Shown here in pieces: positions 33,979 to 46,809 of a DNA stretch of 64,000 nucleotides (positions within the stretch are counted from its first letter, which is position 1; every line of letters begins with the position of its first letter). The notes below the pieces were generated by a model. That model made no database searches, had not been told where the DNA came from, and was given only the letters and a program-made list of their open reading frames with translations. The translations under genes and the position numbers were made by a program. The DNA comes from Gonatopus flavifemur. Lineage: Eukaryota; Arthropoda; Insecta; Hymenoptera; Dryinidae. The stretch is from the NCBI GenBank assembly GCA_018340375.1, contig JAFFJZ010000004.1, positions 37,918,001 through 37,982,000 on the forward strand, written 5' to 3'.

Positions 33979-34216
33979 CACTGTGAGAAATATTCGGAAT
34001 TTTTCCATACCTATGTGAAGGAAATTCCTCATACTTGTATGGGAATTCGCTTTTCCCGTGCATGTATAGGAATTTTTACATAAGAATATATCAAAATGAC
34101 TGTCTCATGGGATTTTCACTGCAAATTTATAGGATTTTCCACAATATTTACGGAGATTTCCTATTCATGTATGTGTTGATTTCTTGACATCCATGTATTT
34201 GGAATTTTTGGCAGTG
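33979..34216. mobile_element. Possible degenerate 238-bp MITE with CACTG...CAGTG ends
   Basis: cactgtgagaaatattcgg at the left and tttggaatttttggcagtg at the right are loosely inverted. Interior repeats of catgtat/ttcctat occur. Confidence 0.35.
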
Positions 34217-35425
34217 ACTCGAACGCTTGCGCATATCTGTTAGATACGGTATCGAAGAATTTGGTAAATGAATGTAATAAGAAATTATTTTACTATAATA
34301 TAATTTTATTCTTCAATATTTTATTGTAAATGATTCATGTTTGATGATCAATATGTATAAAAATATGTGAAAATAATAATGGAATCAAAATATAAATAGA
34401 GAAATTGATTACAGATACGCGCAAACATCCATGCATCATTTGAAGTACGAGCATTCGAGGAATAATGTTATCCCATCACACGTTACCTTGCTGTGTCATT
34501 ATCTGTACATGAATGTGTTTGATGTTACGTTCCTGCGGGTTTTGTTGTTTTCGACTATGTTCAGACGTTGCATTCGTTCTTTTCAGTTTAAGCTCGTGGA
34601 TAGAGATTCTGAATCTTGGCAGACATTGCGGATTTTCGCACGCATTCATGAAAATATATTTGAATATTCTAATACCTGGGAAAAATATTGGAACTTCAAA
34701 TTTTCTCAGAACTTTCAAATTCATGCGCCCATTCAGATCCTTTATCACATATGAATCCTTTTGGAAGCCTTGGAGATTTGAAAAACTCTAACTAGAATTA
34801 ATTTAATACTTCGAAAATATCGCGTGTTTCCGTATGGTTGAATAAGTGAATCCATATACAGCAGTGAATAATTACATATCTAATGAAGAGAACATTCAAA
34901 AATTGTATGTATTATTTGTAAATACATCTATGCAAACCTCGTAATTGTCGAAGGCAATTACCCATATGAGAAAAGGAAAAGAAATTACGTCAAACAAAAA
35001 AAAACAAATTCACTTGGGTACACAATGCACAGGCTTTCTTTGATCTCCTTTTCTTTCTTTGCTTCATATTTTTTTTTCAAAAGATGTACCACATCGCTAC
35101 ATAACGAGTCTGAGGAGTATCGAACTATAAAGTTCATGCTCTGATGACTTCACTGTCTTGTGTGTTGGCATTCTATCATAAAGGAAACAAGATTTCCGAA
35201 TCTTTAGCCATCCCAAGTGCATGAGGGGTTTTCCTATCCATCGAAAAGGAGACATTTCGATGTAACTCGTATGATCTTTTTTCCGAGTATAATGATAGTT
35301 TCTATGCAGATGAACATAAAAGACATGTTTCTGAATAGCAGGAAGATCACCATTTATATCTTCAACATGAGAAAAACTTGAGTATAGTGTTATGTGAAAC
35401 TCACTTGTTGCCGCAAACTCCCATG
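34217..35425. other. Unassigned stretch
   Basis: Overlapping frames at 34431-34791 run on both strands and look like chance. No repeat recognised. Confidence 0.3.
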
Positions 35426-36724
35426 CACGGAGAAAAATTCGGGGTAGCAGATACAGCAATTGCGATAAATTTGACAAAATCTACATGTAAATATAGGAAT
35501 AGCATTGCTGCGGTGGAAATTCTACATCATTTTTGCTGTAAATTGAAAACGTCGCAATTCTACCGCAATCTGATGTAATTTTAACATACGCACTTCATAA
35601 CTATTACATATATCAAATGTAAATTCTATCGTCGTGATGAATGAAATATAAACAGTATGACAAGCGATGTTTACTTCAAACTCATGAAATTTGTACATCA
35701 GTCTGATGTAAAATACATGTTAGGATTTTTTAATAAAATTTCAATTGCTCATTTATATATTTTATGCATACACGAGAACTACGATAATAACTACAACAAT
35801 TCTTGTCAATTCTCCAAAAGCCACGAAGATGGGGATAAAATTTAAGCGATTAAAATTTTACATTATTTGCGCATCATTTTTATGAATTTTCACTGACAGT
35901 TGAAATAAAAAAAATTGTATCCTTCCAATTAATTCTTGCTGTTGTGTTTTTTGTTGAATTTGCAATGAGACAATATATACAAATGCATTTTCGAGCAGTG
36001 GAATGAACTTCAATCATTCAGCTTGAATTTATTACCTTAACATACATCTTACATCTCACATATTACACATTACAATAAGATACAATACAATGTTTATGTC
36101 GCTTCATTCTATCATTGTCATTAACCGTACGCTATGAGTGGAGATTCAAGTTTTTAATATATATCAAATGTAGGAACAAACTGATACTCGCGGAAAACTG
36201 TTGAAACTGTTTGCGCCATCTTTGTGGCGCGATTTTAATAATTTCGAACTGAAAGGAGTGTTACAACGCTTCTCAGTAGTATTACCAACACAGGCGAGTA
36301 GTTTTTGCAAAAGCAATAATTTTTGAATACATATCAGATTGCGGTAACTGTATATTTGAGAATGAGAATAAAATTCCTGGGAAATAAATCAGATTATCAT
36401 TCAAAAAGCATGAGTAACATTAGCAACTGTACTTGTTGAATGTAGATTAGATTGCTGTAGAATTGAATGAGTGGAAATGTGATTGAGCATGCCTTATGGC
36501 ATCACGTTCGTGAAAAGTAGATTCAGTCGAGTGTAATGGAAAATTTACATTGTTCGTGGTCAATAATATAATGAATATATTTTTGGATTGGCGTAATTTT
36601 TACAATCTTCCAAAGCAATGATCATGTACGTATCATGTCAGTTTCATCAAAATTAATGTAGAAATTACATTTAGAGTTTTATCTATGCATTGATGTTAAA
36701 TTTACATTATAATTTTTCTCCGTG
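35426..36724. mobile_element. Possible 1.3-kb element with CACGGAGAAAAATT ends
   Basis: cacggagaaaaatt at 35426 is mirrored by aatttttctccgtg at 36711-36724, the same terminus as the hairpins at 60888 and 62583. Both flanks read tg. The interior has scattered inverted words (gcaattctaccgcaatct / agattgctgtagaattg) but no coding sequence. It could also be two separate ends. Confidence 0.4.
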
Positions 36725-36810
36725 TGAAGTTCTGGGAAATTCCAAATGATGTATTAGACCAACTTGATTAATTTTTTAATTCGAATTGTTTCGATGTATG
36801 AAATGAAATT

Positions 36811-36926
36811 TATAGGGCGATATGCAGAGTCAAGTTTGAGATTAGACCTTGTCCCAGCCCATAAGCTCATACATTGCGTAGGACAGGTCTTAGCCTCAAA
36901 CCTGACTCTGCATACCACCCATAGTG
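36811..36926. repeat. 116-bp hairpin
   Basis: tatgcagagtcaagtttgag and, inverted, ctcaaacctgactctgcata, extended by rttagacct/aggtcttag and tatagggcg/ccacccata. The loop is about 25 bases. Confidence 0.65.
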
Positions 36927-37037
36927 TCAGATTCAAAAATTGGATAATGCTCTATATTCAAAACAGTATCGAGTGTCGTAGCCGAATAATCTTAATCTGA
37001 AAAGAATAGTTCATCTAAAGAACTCTTTACATAGGTA

Positions 37038-37284
37038 CACTGAAAAAAAAATTTATTCCAGTCAAATAAATATTTATTTGTCCTGTACCAAAGAAATATT
37101 TATTAGAATAAACAAAATATTCTTTGGGACCAAAATAATTGATTGGAATCAAATAAACGATTAAAACCATCTATTTAATTCAAATAAATTATTTTGGTTC
37201 CAAAGAATATTTTGTTAATTCTAATGAATATTTCTTTGGTACAAATAAATATTTATTTGACTGGAATAAATTTTTTGTTCAGTG
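37038..37284. mobile_element. 247-bp palindromic MITE, CACTGAAAAAA ends, TA target duplication
   Basis: The two halves pair over almost their full length (aaatttattccagtcaaata ... tatttgactggaataaattt). TA stands on both sides (37036-37037, 37285-37286). No coding sequence. Confidence 0.82.
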
Positions 37285-38612
37285 TAGATTACAAGAAGAG
37301 AGCTCCATAGCGAATTTTTCTACTAAGAAACTACTAAATAGTTTCAGTCGTTTTTCGTCGGTAATGATCAATCAATTACATTCAACTTTGGATCAAAAAC
37401 TCCAGAATCAATCAAACAATTCGAGTTTGGTCTGTTCGTTATTTAACCAAATCGTTACAATTAATTAGTATGAAATTTGATTATCAGTTGATAAGAAACC
37501 TTTATGCAGTGTTTTTTATATTATAACAAATATAAACCGTGTATAATTATTTTGAGCCCAGAGCCAGATTCTTAGATTCATACTGACTGCCATTATCCGA
37601 AGATCAATATAATTAATTGAATTATTTGGCGAATCAGACCATAGGACCAATAAAACAGCTTCTCCTGTTCATTACTGAATGGAAATGTTTTCTGCAATTA
37701 TCCAATCAACTTTCAAAGACAAAGAATCTCATGTAACTTTGATCATAATTTTCAAATATTATACAATCGTATAGGATGTGTGATAGGATCGTGTAAGAAC
37801 TAATAAATTGGTATTGGTATTTCAATAGTTTTATGAAGCGCTTAGAGTTTCGTGGTGATTTAAATAGGTCACATCTTGAAGAATATACCATTAATATTGA
37901 CATGTTTTTTTTTGCATTTATTTTATTATAGAACAAGTTCCATATTAACCAAATCACACGCAAGTTTGATTGAATCCTGCACTCAGAGAAAAATCTGGTT
38001 CTCATAACCAGGTGACGTACTCAATTTTGGCTTGGACCATTTCGTCTAGTTGCCACAAGCAGATTTCCGTGATTTTCTTTTCTTTTCTTGGTTATCATAA
38101 CCAGATGTCAGGTAACTGCAACAATAAGTGCTTGACCGTGCGAGGATGGTTTCTGTGATCATGTCACTTTTTTCTCAGAATGTCTAATCGCTTCTTAATT
38201 GGATTTAGTATATTCAGATTTGACATGATCCTGTTAGAAATCGGATAATACTTTTATGAAATCTCTTCAATTCAATAAGATTAAATTTTGACTTCATTTA
38301 ATTAAAATAACTGTGGAGATTCATCTCTGTGTATATTCAACAGATATACTGCCAAGCATTATCCAATTATTTCATTGATTCTGGGCGATATGCTGTGAAT
38401 AAGTTCAGATATAAATCGACGATAACATGATGAAAAACAGACCAGATTCCATTTTTTCTCACCATTGTTGATAACAGTCTAGTTTCAGAGAGATATTTAT
38501 TCAATTCTGGTTTCTTTGCAGAAGCACGCTCGGACTGTAAAACATTATGGATGTCTTATGAGAACAGTTTATGAGTATGTTTTATACATTTTAATTATCT
38601 GACCGAATATTC
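37285..38612. other. Unassigned stretch
   Basis: At 37980-38185 cactcagagaaaaatctgg and a loose inverse, cacttttttctcagaatg, with paired ggttctcataacca / tggttatcataacca words, hint at one more decayed hairpin element. Otherwise nothing is recognised. Confidence 0.3.
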
Positions 38613-38856
38613 ACTGTTAGAAAAATCTGTCTTAAACTTAACAATAATATTATGAAGTTTTTTACATGAACATTTGATTAAATTTCATACGAAATTTTAT
38701 ATGGAATTTCATATTTTCATATTAAATTTCATGTTTTCATATTAATTTTCATGTTTTCATATTGAATTTAATATGGAAATATGAAATTTCATAAAAAATT
38801 TATGTCAAAAACTTCATAATATTATTGTCAAGTTTAAGACAGATTTTTTAACAGTG
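38613..38856. mobile_element. 244-bp palindromic MITE, CACTGTTAGAAAAATCT ends
   Basis: The first 55 or so bases (cactgttagaaaaatctgtc and onward) are inverted at 38800-38856 with few mismatches. The middle repeats catattaa(a/t)tttcat. TT flanks both sides. Confidence 0.78.
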
Positions 38857-39619
38857 TTCTACACGTTTTATGGGAATATCTGGAGATGAAGGGCGAGATT
38901 AAATGAATGATTCAATGATTCTGGATAATCAAATTATGAAGAATTACATCAACTTCATATCGCATGATGCATTTGCATGCAACACAAAGGCTCATTGTGT
39001 TCAGTCATCTCAAATATTTTTACTCGTCAATTATGATGGCTGTTTCTCCGTTGTTTTTTCATTTGCACAGTCGGCAAATCTTGCTAATCTTGAAATATCA
39101 CATCCTTTCACTAATCACCTCTCTCGGTAGTTCACCTTGTTAGAAACTTGGCACAGGTGTAGAATGCATACCATCGATTGCTGTACAATTATTACGGTTT
39201 TATAATCGACTTAAACGATCATTGGTGAAACAGGATTGATTGAATAGTTGACTCTAATCTTTTGATAACGATATGAAAATGCATTCAGCATTACATATTG
39301 ATGACCAGATTTCACGCTTAATATGAGTCATAAATATCACGGAATTTCATCAAAATGTTTGTAATTGGTTAACGCAATTTGAGTAATTAACTTGAAATTG
39401 TGTTCACATATGGTAGGGAAAGATAGAAAGGTCTGTGATTTTTTGGGGAAAAATATTGATTACTTTTGTTGTTCTTTTATTAAAATCGCGTAACTTATCA
39501 GACATGTATTTTTCATTATAGACAGGATAGAGAAACAAAGAAATGAAAAAAAACTCTGCCAATTGGCACACGGCTTCCCCGTTTGTGTTGGAAAAAAAAT
39601 CGGCAAACAATGCGGGTTG
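38857..39619. other. Unassigned stretch; 39546-39595 resembles one arm of the hairpin at 42241
   Basis: aactctgccaattggcacac near 39553 parallels aactctgtcaattgataggc at 42247. Otherwise nothing is recognised. Confidence 0.35.
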
Positions 39620-40880
39620 CAAAAAACTTTTTTTCAACATTTTTCAACCGATTGGGATGAAACTTGTACTGGACCACTATCACCTTGGTCTTTCAATTTG
39701 GTGGGAACTTCATAACGATTGGATGATAGGAACGAAAAATATCGGCATGATAAGGGTATTTACGGAAGTTTTTAATCTCATTTTGAAGCTTAGTACTCAC
39801 TTTTCCCTTTTCTGACCTCCGATTTGCCTGAAATTCATATCGTATAACTATCACCTCGTAAATTGAATATGCTCAAAGTTCCATGGCATTCAGATGATAT
39901 GAACATGGGGAAGGCACGCTTTCCAAAAGTTGTCAAAAAATGCAGATCGCGGAATAAACTTTTTCACAGTGTCCAACCGATTGGGATAAAACTTATATGG
40001 GACATATGCATAAAACGTGGTCCAAGTTTCATCGTAATCGATTGGATAACAGGGAGCGGAAATATACTCAGTCGCAAAATCACAATTTTCGAAAACATGT
40101 GTCTTTTCCCGTTGTTCGCTAAGAATCAGATTGAAACTGACATGGGATCATTATCGACACTGCATAAAACTGTGATGAATATTTCATGAATGTCAGACAG
40201 TAGGAACGAAATATATTTGTATTGTACCGAGATTTATGAAATTTTCAAATTTCATTTCGGAGCTGACTGCTTACCCTTCTCTTCCCCCATTTCCTATCCG
40301 CGTGAAATTTCTATGAGACAATTATCACCTCATTAATTGACTATACTCGAAGTTTCATGGCATTCAGATGATACGGACAAAGGGAAGGCATGCTTTCAAA
40401 CCACTGGAAAATAATGCGGATCGCAAAACAAAAAATTCCACAGTTTCCATTCGATCCGAATAAAACTCATATGGGGCCACTATCAGATCGTAACTATAAC
40501 CCGGTATAGGTTTGATTGGAATCGGATAAGCAGGAAAGAAGATATGCCGGTTCGCGACAACGTTGAATTTTGATCATATTTCTCCTGGCCCATCCTGTTT
40601 TCTTCAATGAATCAAGCTGAAATTATATGGAACCACTATCATCTCGGCCCACAACCGTGATGAAAATTTCATTACGATCGAATGAGTAGAACGAGAGACA
40701 TTCGGGTTCGCAAATTTGTTGACATATGTACGGATAAGTTGACAGACAGACAGACAGACAGACATGGAACCAGAATTGTTCCCCGAGCTCTGAGAAGCAT
40801 TTTGGTGTAAGAGATTTTCGTTTTGGAAACAAAAAATTTGTCGACCCCCCAAAACGATCACACAGGTTCCATTTAACGAG
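39620..40880 (+). repeat. Copy 2 of dispersed repeat R, about 1.25 kb, internally repetitive
   Basis: Contains two or three degenerate internal units, each with ccgattgggataaaactt + atgggac(c)actat, then a gattggata..aggaacg phrase, then ttccatggcattcagatgat + gggaaggca(c/t)gctttc. It ends with the gacagaca run, ccccgagctctgagaagcat, ttgtcgaccccccaaaacg and cgatcacacagg. Non-coding. Confidence 0.7.
40741..40764 (+). repeat. (GACA)6 microsatellite within repeat R
   Basis: Six perfect gaca units. A shorter gacagacac run is at the same relative place in copy 1, and a gt-rich run occupies the equivalent place in copy 3. Confidence 0.9.
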
Positions 40881-40942
40881 GAAGCAATATAATAATGAAA
40901 TCTTAAATTCCATAGTTCTATTCCTCCTTTTTGCTTTCTTGT

Positions 40943-41880
40943 TAGAGGGAAGCTTTGTGATCGTTCCAGGGGACCGAAAATTTTTTTGTCTCCAAATCTC
41001 TTAGGCCAGAATGTTCCTCCAAACTCGGAGAAAATTTTTGGTTTTGTGTCTATCTGTGTGTGTGTATGTGCACCAAATTGCGGTCACGGATATTTTCCGT
41101 CTCTGTTATCCGATCTCCACAAAATCTTTACCACAGTTACATTCGGTGTTGATAGTGGTCCCATATGAGTTTCAACTCGATACTCACAGAAGAATAGCAG
41201 GAGTGAAGAAAAATGTTATGAGAAATAGTGATTTTGCGACCACGAATATCTCCGCTCCCTGTCATTCGATTGCAATGAAACTTATACCACGTTCTGGTTA
41301 CCATCCGATAGTAGTTCCATATGAGCTCATCCCAATCGGTTGAAAATTGTGGAAATTTAGTCTTTTGCGATTCGCGTTTTTGACAATATTTTGAAAGCAT
41401 GCCTTCCCTATGTCCGTATTATCCAAATGCCATGGAACTTTGGGCGTACTCAATTCACGAGATGTTATTTGTATGGTATGAATTTCAGGCAAATCGGAAT
41501 TGAGGGAAGAAAAGGGCACTAAAAAGAAGCACTAAGCTTCGAAACAAAATTTGAAAATTTCGTGAGTACCGTTAGCATGGAGATAACTTTCGTTCCTTTC
41601 ATCCCATCGTTATAAAATTGTCACCACAATTTCATGCAGTGCCCATAGAAGTTCCATATAAGTTCCAACCTGATCCTCACAAGAAAACGGGAGATAGAAA
41701 GGGAACATGTTATCAAAAATTGTGATTTTTGTGGAAGGGCATGTTTTCGTTTCCTGTTATGCGATTGCGATGAAATTTATACCCCAGTTCAGTTATGATC
41801 CCATAATGGTCCCATATAAGTTTCATCACAATCGGTTGAGGAATGTGGAGGAAGAGTCCTTAGCGATCTGTATTGTTTGA
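40943..41880 (-). repeat. Copy 3 of dispersed repeat R, inverted relative to copy 2
   Basis: Starts with agagggaagctttgtgatcg (the inverse of the end of copies 1 and 2) and then gives the inverse of the same phrases in reverse order. The two copies face each other across 60 bases. Confidence 0.7.
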
Positions 41881-42240
41881 AGATTTTTTCAAAAGTTTTT
41901 ATTGGGATATCTTCCGTTCTTATGATCCAATCATTATGCACTTTTTAGGGCAATTATGTGTTGGGTTGATAGTGGTCTTCCCACATAACACGTATGATCG
42001 GAAAAAGGTCGAAAAGAGTTCTGAACAAGTATTCTGAATGACATTTTTTTTTCTAATTCTTTTAGACTTCTTTATGAACACATAGAATGCGTGAAGACTT
42101 CTTCCAGAGTTCTGCATATAATTCAGGAAGAAATACGAATGAATATAATAAATGTATTCATAGTATTTTCAAATGTCTGACATTTTGAATTCTCGCGATA
42201 TTCGTTTTTGCATCATTTCAAACTTTTTATGAACTCGAGT
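41881..42240. other. Unassigned stretch
   Basis: Contains cttcccacataacacgtatg near 41967, reminiscent of the tcccacatagcac hairpin ends at 46922. Nothing else. Confidence 0.3.
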
Positions 42241-42419
42241 AAAAAAACTCTGTCAATTGATAGGCACAAAGCTTCCTCGTTTCTGTCCAAGTAGTATTCG
42301 AGCGTATTTTTACCCAAAAACTCTGCCCAATAATCGAAATGTGTGTATAAAATACATTCGGATGCTACTTCGACAAAAACGAGGAAGCTTTGTGCCTATC
42401 AATTGGCAGAGTTTTTTTT
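42241..42419. repeat. 179-bp hairpin with strong arms of about 70 bp
   Basis: aaactctgtcaattgatagg continues through cacaaagcttcctcgttt, and the inverse occurs at 42376-42419 almost unchanged. The inner parts (gtattcgagcgtattttta / taaaatacattcggatgct) pair less well. Confidence 0.75.
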
Positions 42420-43499
42420 CAATGAAATTCAATTCCTCTCAATTTTTCTTCACATGAAATTCAATAAAAGTTCTCAGCTATTCGTGAATAATTACTATTC
42501 ATTGCAGATCTAAGATCAGAATGGGAGGATTCCCAAAATTGAAAAAGAAAAACTCAAATTCAAATTCAAATTATATTAATTTATTGACATGTTTATAATA
42601 ATTTGGATTTCAATCATCATTCCTTATGAATGAAAATTTAATCACTACTCTAATTTTTAATGAATTTTTATATAATAATTGATCTTGAAGAATTATTGCA
42701 GACAATTGATAATTTCTCGCTTTGATCCTTCTCTCATTCTTTCGTTTCTCTTCTGCTCTGAACTAGAATGATTTTGATAAGATGGTGTTCTAGAATCGCG
42801 TCATTGTCACGTGACTTGTTCTTGAATGAAGTCTTAAATAGCAACGGTTGTTGTTGATTCTTACCGTTGGTCACTGTTCATCATGGGCATTATACCCCAG
42901 TTGTTTGTAAGATACGAAAGTGTACACACATTACCTTCACTCCAAATGAGGTTCAGCTCATTTCAAATCACATCGTTTGAGCTCTGTGCAGCGTGAATCA
43001 TTGTAATTGACTTTAGAAAGAATATAGAACTACGATATCGCATGAAAATTATCATTGCAAATGTGGAAGATTTTGAAACACTCAAGAAACTATTGTGTGA
43101 TGGAGTTCTAAAGATCACAAATTCTATCGTTATGTGAATTCAATCTCCAGTGAAAATTGTAATGTTTATGATCAATGTGTGATCCCAGGCAAGAGATGAT
43201 CGAATGAAGGAAGGAATAATATTTCAATGGAAAATTTCCTGTGAACGAAGAAAATGTTACATATCACTCTCAAATCCGTTACTCAAAGTGTTCCATTACA
43301 ACCAAAAATAGAAATGTTTGGCTCCGTTCGATTTGAATAGAATCCTCGAATACTTACATACACTTATAAAATATATACAAATGCTAAAAATTAATATCTG
43401 TTTCCACATATCTAAATTCGAAGAATTTTCAAGAGGATTCTATTAAAAATCATTCAATGAACTCAACGAGTGAATTACTTTACAGAAAGTATCTCGAAG
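42420..43499. other. Unassigned AT-rich stretch
   Basis: Nothing recognised. No open frame of interest. Confidence 0.35.
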
Positions 43500-43705
43500 C
43501 ACTGAAAAAACTATTTAGTTGTCGTGACTAGAAATTTCAGTGAAATACGACCTCGACTAAAAATTTAGTTGCCTGAACTAAATATTGATTTATAGTCTGT
43601 TCCAATGGAAATTTTGGTTGCAACAACTAATACTTTAGTTTGGACAACCTAGATTTTCTACTTGATGTCGTTTTTAGTTACTACAACTGAAGAGTTTTCT
43701 CAGTG
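43500..43705. mobile_element. 206-bp hairpin MITE, CACTGAAAAAACT ends
   Basis: cactgaaaaaactatttagt at the left and acaactgaagagttttctcagtg at the right are imperfect inverses. The internal aactaaa(t/a)tt and ttagttg words pair. Confidence 0.65.
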
Positions 43706-43869
43706 TGGATATATGTGTTTCATTTCAAGGGTCTTGAATTCCACAAGATCCGTTTTATTCATTTCAAACCATTCCCCACACAACTGTACTTTCAATTGTT
43801 ATGACAAGTTTCAGGATAGAATTCAGTGAGTGATTGATAATATATATTAAAACACATGCGACTATCGTG

Positions 43870-44098
43870 CACTGAGAGACATTCTTGTCCTCACTGTAAC
43901 TAAAACATCTCAACTGAAAATTCCTAATGAGAACTACTAAAAATTTGGTCGATTCAACCAAGGAAGTATAGTTGATTCATCACTTGATTGTATTAACTAT
44001 ATTTCCTGGGTTGAATCAATCAAGTTTCAAGTAGCTCTCACTAAAAATATTTGGTTGAGGTGTTTCATTTACAGCAACCTCAAAAATTTCTCTCAGTG
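43870..44098. mobile_element. 229-bp hairpin MITE, CACTGAGAGA ends, related to the preceding one
   Basis: Arms run through aactaaaacatctcaactg ... and its inverse, with a ggtcgattcaaccaaggaa / ttcctgggttgaatcaatc pair near the loop. It shares the aaaaattt(a/g)gttg word with its neighbour 165 bases upstream. Confidence 0.7.
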
Positions 44099-46809
44099 TG
44101 GTGGATAATTGAACATCAAACAGAAGATCTTGTTGAACGTTATAACTGACATATTACCGACGCAAATAATATTCAATTATTATACTGATGGACGATGAAA
44201 CAGGATGTTGTTATCATGTGAAGATTTGAAGAACATAGAAGAAGGTACTGGAACATTTTATGTGTAATTTTATACACTTTACTCTTCTAAGCCGACCAAA
44301 TTTCGAATCAAATTTTGTTACAATAAAGTATGCTTTGGAAAGTCACCTTTTAGCAGGAGGTTACACCAGTTTGACTTCTGGTTTTTATCATGACAACTCA
44401 TGACATATTGACTTCAATATACAGAATAATTTCCAGTCTTCCAAAAATTAATATTGAATTTTCACATACGTCATTGTGTATTTATCAACACTTTCGGTGT
44501 TCTCAGCATCAGCTCCAATCAGTGACTTTTCTTGTGCAGCTACAGTAACAAGAAATCAATTGTATGAACGAAAGGACCGTGAAATTCTCTTCGAAAATTG
44601 GTGCACTGCAGCAACTTATAACACTTGTAAAATTAAAAAAATATCACCTGATGTATTTTGTAAAATTGACTGTGAAAAACGGATGAGGAATGTAATTCTT
44701 ATTTTATTCAAAATTATCCATACATGCTTTGGATATGACGAATTTGTTGGAATATTGGCGCAGTCACGGATCCCTATGAGAAGAACTCAACCAAAGTGCC
44801 ATTGAATTGATATCAATTCGACCAATATTCAATGGAAATAATATCATGAGATATTGATAATATCAAAAAAATATCACAACAATATACTGTAATTTCATCC
44901 TAACAAGCTGTTCTCATTGGGATAAGCCATGCATGAATTTCTTTGGGGATATGTAGGAGTGATATATGATTACAAAAGACCCGTATATGGTTACATAAAT
45001 TGGATCTACGGACTGGAGTTTGAGGACGTGTTACGGAGTAACAACTCTAATAGACTGTTAGTAAAAGAACATATGACATACTTTATATACAAATTGAATT
45101 CATATAAAATTCCCTCACTTTTACAGATGTTCAAGACATTCTCTCAGGCTTTTACTTCAAGTTGGTACACAAAGAAAAAGAAATAGGCACCGTAACTGTT
45201 TCCTTTCCCCCGTGTTTCACTGAACTTGATTTGATTATTTTTACATTGGGCGTAGGTAATTGTTCAGTATTCTTGATTTGGAAATTTTCAAACAAATTCG
45301 GGTAGCATAATTCAACTTAGAAAGCTCAATTGAATCGGGTACCTGACCCAATGCGAAGGAAAAAAAATTACCCAAACCCAACTCGACCCGATAAAAAGTG
45401 ATGACCGCACACTCTTAATGAAAAGTCTGATTGAATATGGTTGCACTCTATTTTGAGGATGAATTTTCCTTTGAATAAACTTTGAGAAAAGCAGCCTGCT
45501 TCATGGTACCGATATTAGTTTTTGGTGGTTCTCTCTGAATTTCCCGGTGTGAAAACTTTTGAAGAGTGAAAACACTGCTCTCTCAACAAGGGTGAAAATT
45601 CCTCTCCGTAAAAATGGATCTGCACTGTATTCAGGTTAAAACTCCACTCTTCTGAAAGAGTGGAAAGTGCACTCTTCAAAGCAAGTTATATTGCATTCCA
45701 ATAGAGTGAAAATTGACTCTTAGAAATTGGGATTCTCACTCTTATCGGAATTATAATATTTTACTGTTCAAGTGTAAATAGTCACTCTGAAAAATTTAGG
45801 TTACTTTCAGTTTGAACAGAACTAGTTTCAGTTGAATTTTAGAATAAGCCAACTTCCAAAATGCCCAAGGATACGTATATTCATCGAAATCTTCGAATTC
45901 TCCTCATATTTTCATGGTCATTCAAGGTCATACCAATGCAAAGTTTGATCCCACTGATTTTCTATTCCTCCAACAGTTCCTATCACGTTCGTGCATGTAT
46001 TTTTTTCTCGTTTCGCAGTATGTAATATTACGTTTAAACGAAGCAACTCGGTAGTCAATTTTATATGCATATATACAACCTGAACGTCACAAAACACGTG
46101 TACCCGATACCTGAGCAGCTTGACGATCGTTTTCCAACCGCTTAGGCCGCAACGGGACACCCAACAGATGACGAGAGTAGAAGCAGCAAGAAATGAAAAA
46201 AAGTGACTGTGACTGGGCCATCGTTGGTTGTATCCGTTAACCGAGTACCGAACACTCCTGGTAACACCTCAAAAAAGTAGTCTCAAAATACGCAGAATCA
46301 CATTTCGTTTGCTCCACGACCGACACACGACTCTGTGACATTTGGTCTTCCTGCATATACATACTTTGTGTATATACCTGCATATACATACTTCTGTACA
46401 CCAAGATACGGAAACGAGTTCATAAATGCTTCCTTCTGCAGGGGGCAACCATATACCAGGCGTCCGAATCCAGATGAAATGCCTTTGCAATGCTTGGTTT
46501 TTCGTCCTTCAAAGAAGTGGTCCCCCTTCTGATTCTTCCATACCAAACCTCTCCCTGGTATTCAGTGGTCTTTCTTTTTATACATTTGATGTTGTTCCTC
46601 GTACAAGTTGGCAATAAGAAATAGCATAACTCCCTAGGAATTGACTATTTTTTTATCCCATATGGGCAGCGATTTTCCTTGAAAAATTAGCATGACGGGA
46701 ACTATTCAAGAGATCTTTAGGAAGTCTTTATAAATTCAGATTGATCATTTGTGTTCGTTGGGATCAAAGTCAAATGACTTTATTTTCACGTATTTGCACT
46801 CTTACAGAT
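44099..46809. other. Unassigned stretch of 2.7 kb
   Basis: Frames at 44476-44805 (109 codons) and 44929-45186 have no recognisable motif. 45556-45790 is dense in gagtgaaaa/cactctt words and may be a decayed MITE. 45345-45400 has tcgggtacctgaccc-type words. 46370-46395 repeats gcatatacatact twice. Nothing firm. Confidence 0.3.

Noticed and set aside
34431..34791. Overlapping frames of 90-107 codons on both strands
   Set aside because: No motif, no start context, and both strands open in the same interval.
36811..36926. MicroRNA precursor
   Set aside because: The stem is longer and more perfect than usual and the window is full of hairpin transposons, so a MITE is the simpler explanation without expression data.
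40741..40764. CRISPR-like or satellite array around the GACA run
   Set aside because: A simple microsatellite within a dispersed repeat; no spaced repeats, and the genome is eukaryotic.
44476..45186. Possible small genes of 85-109 codons
   Set aside because: No recognisable domain, low-complexity AT-driven composition and no splice or promoter context.
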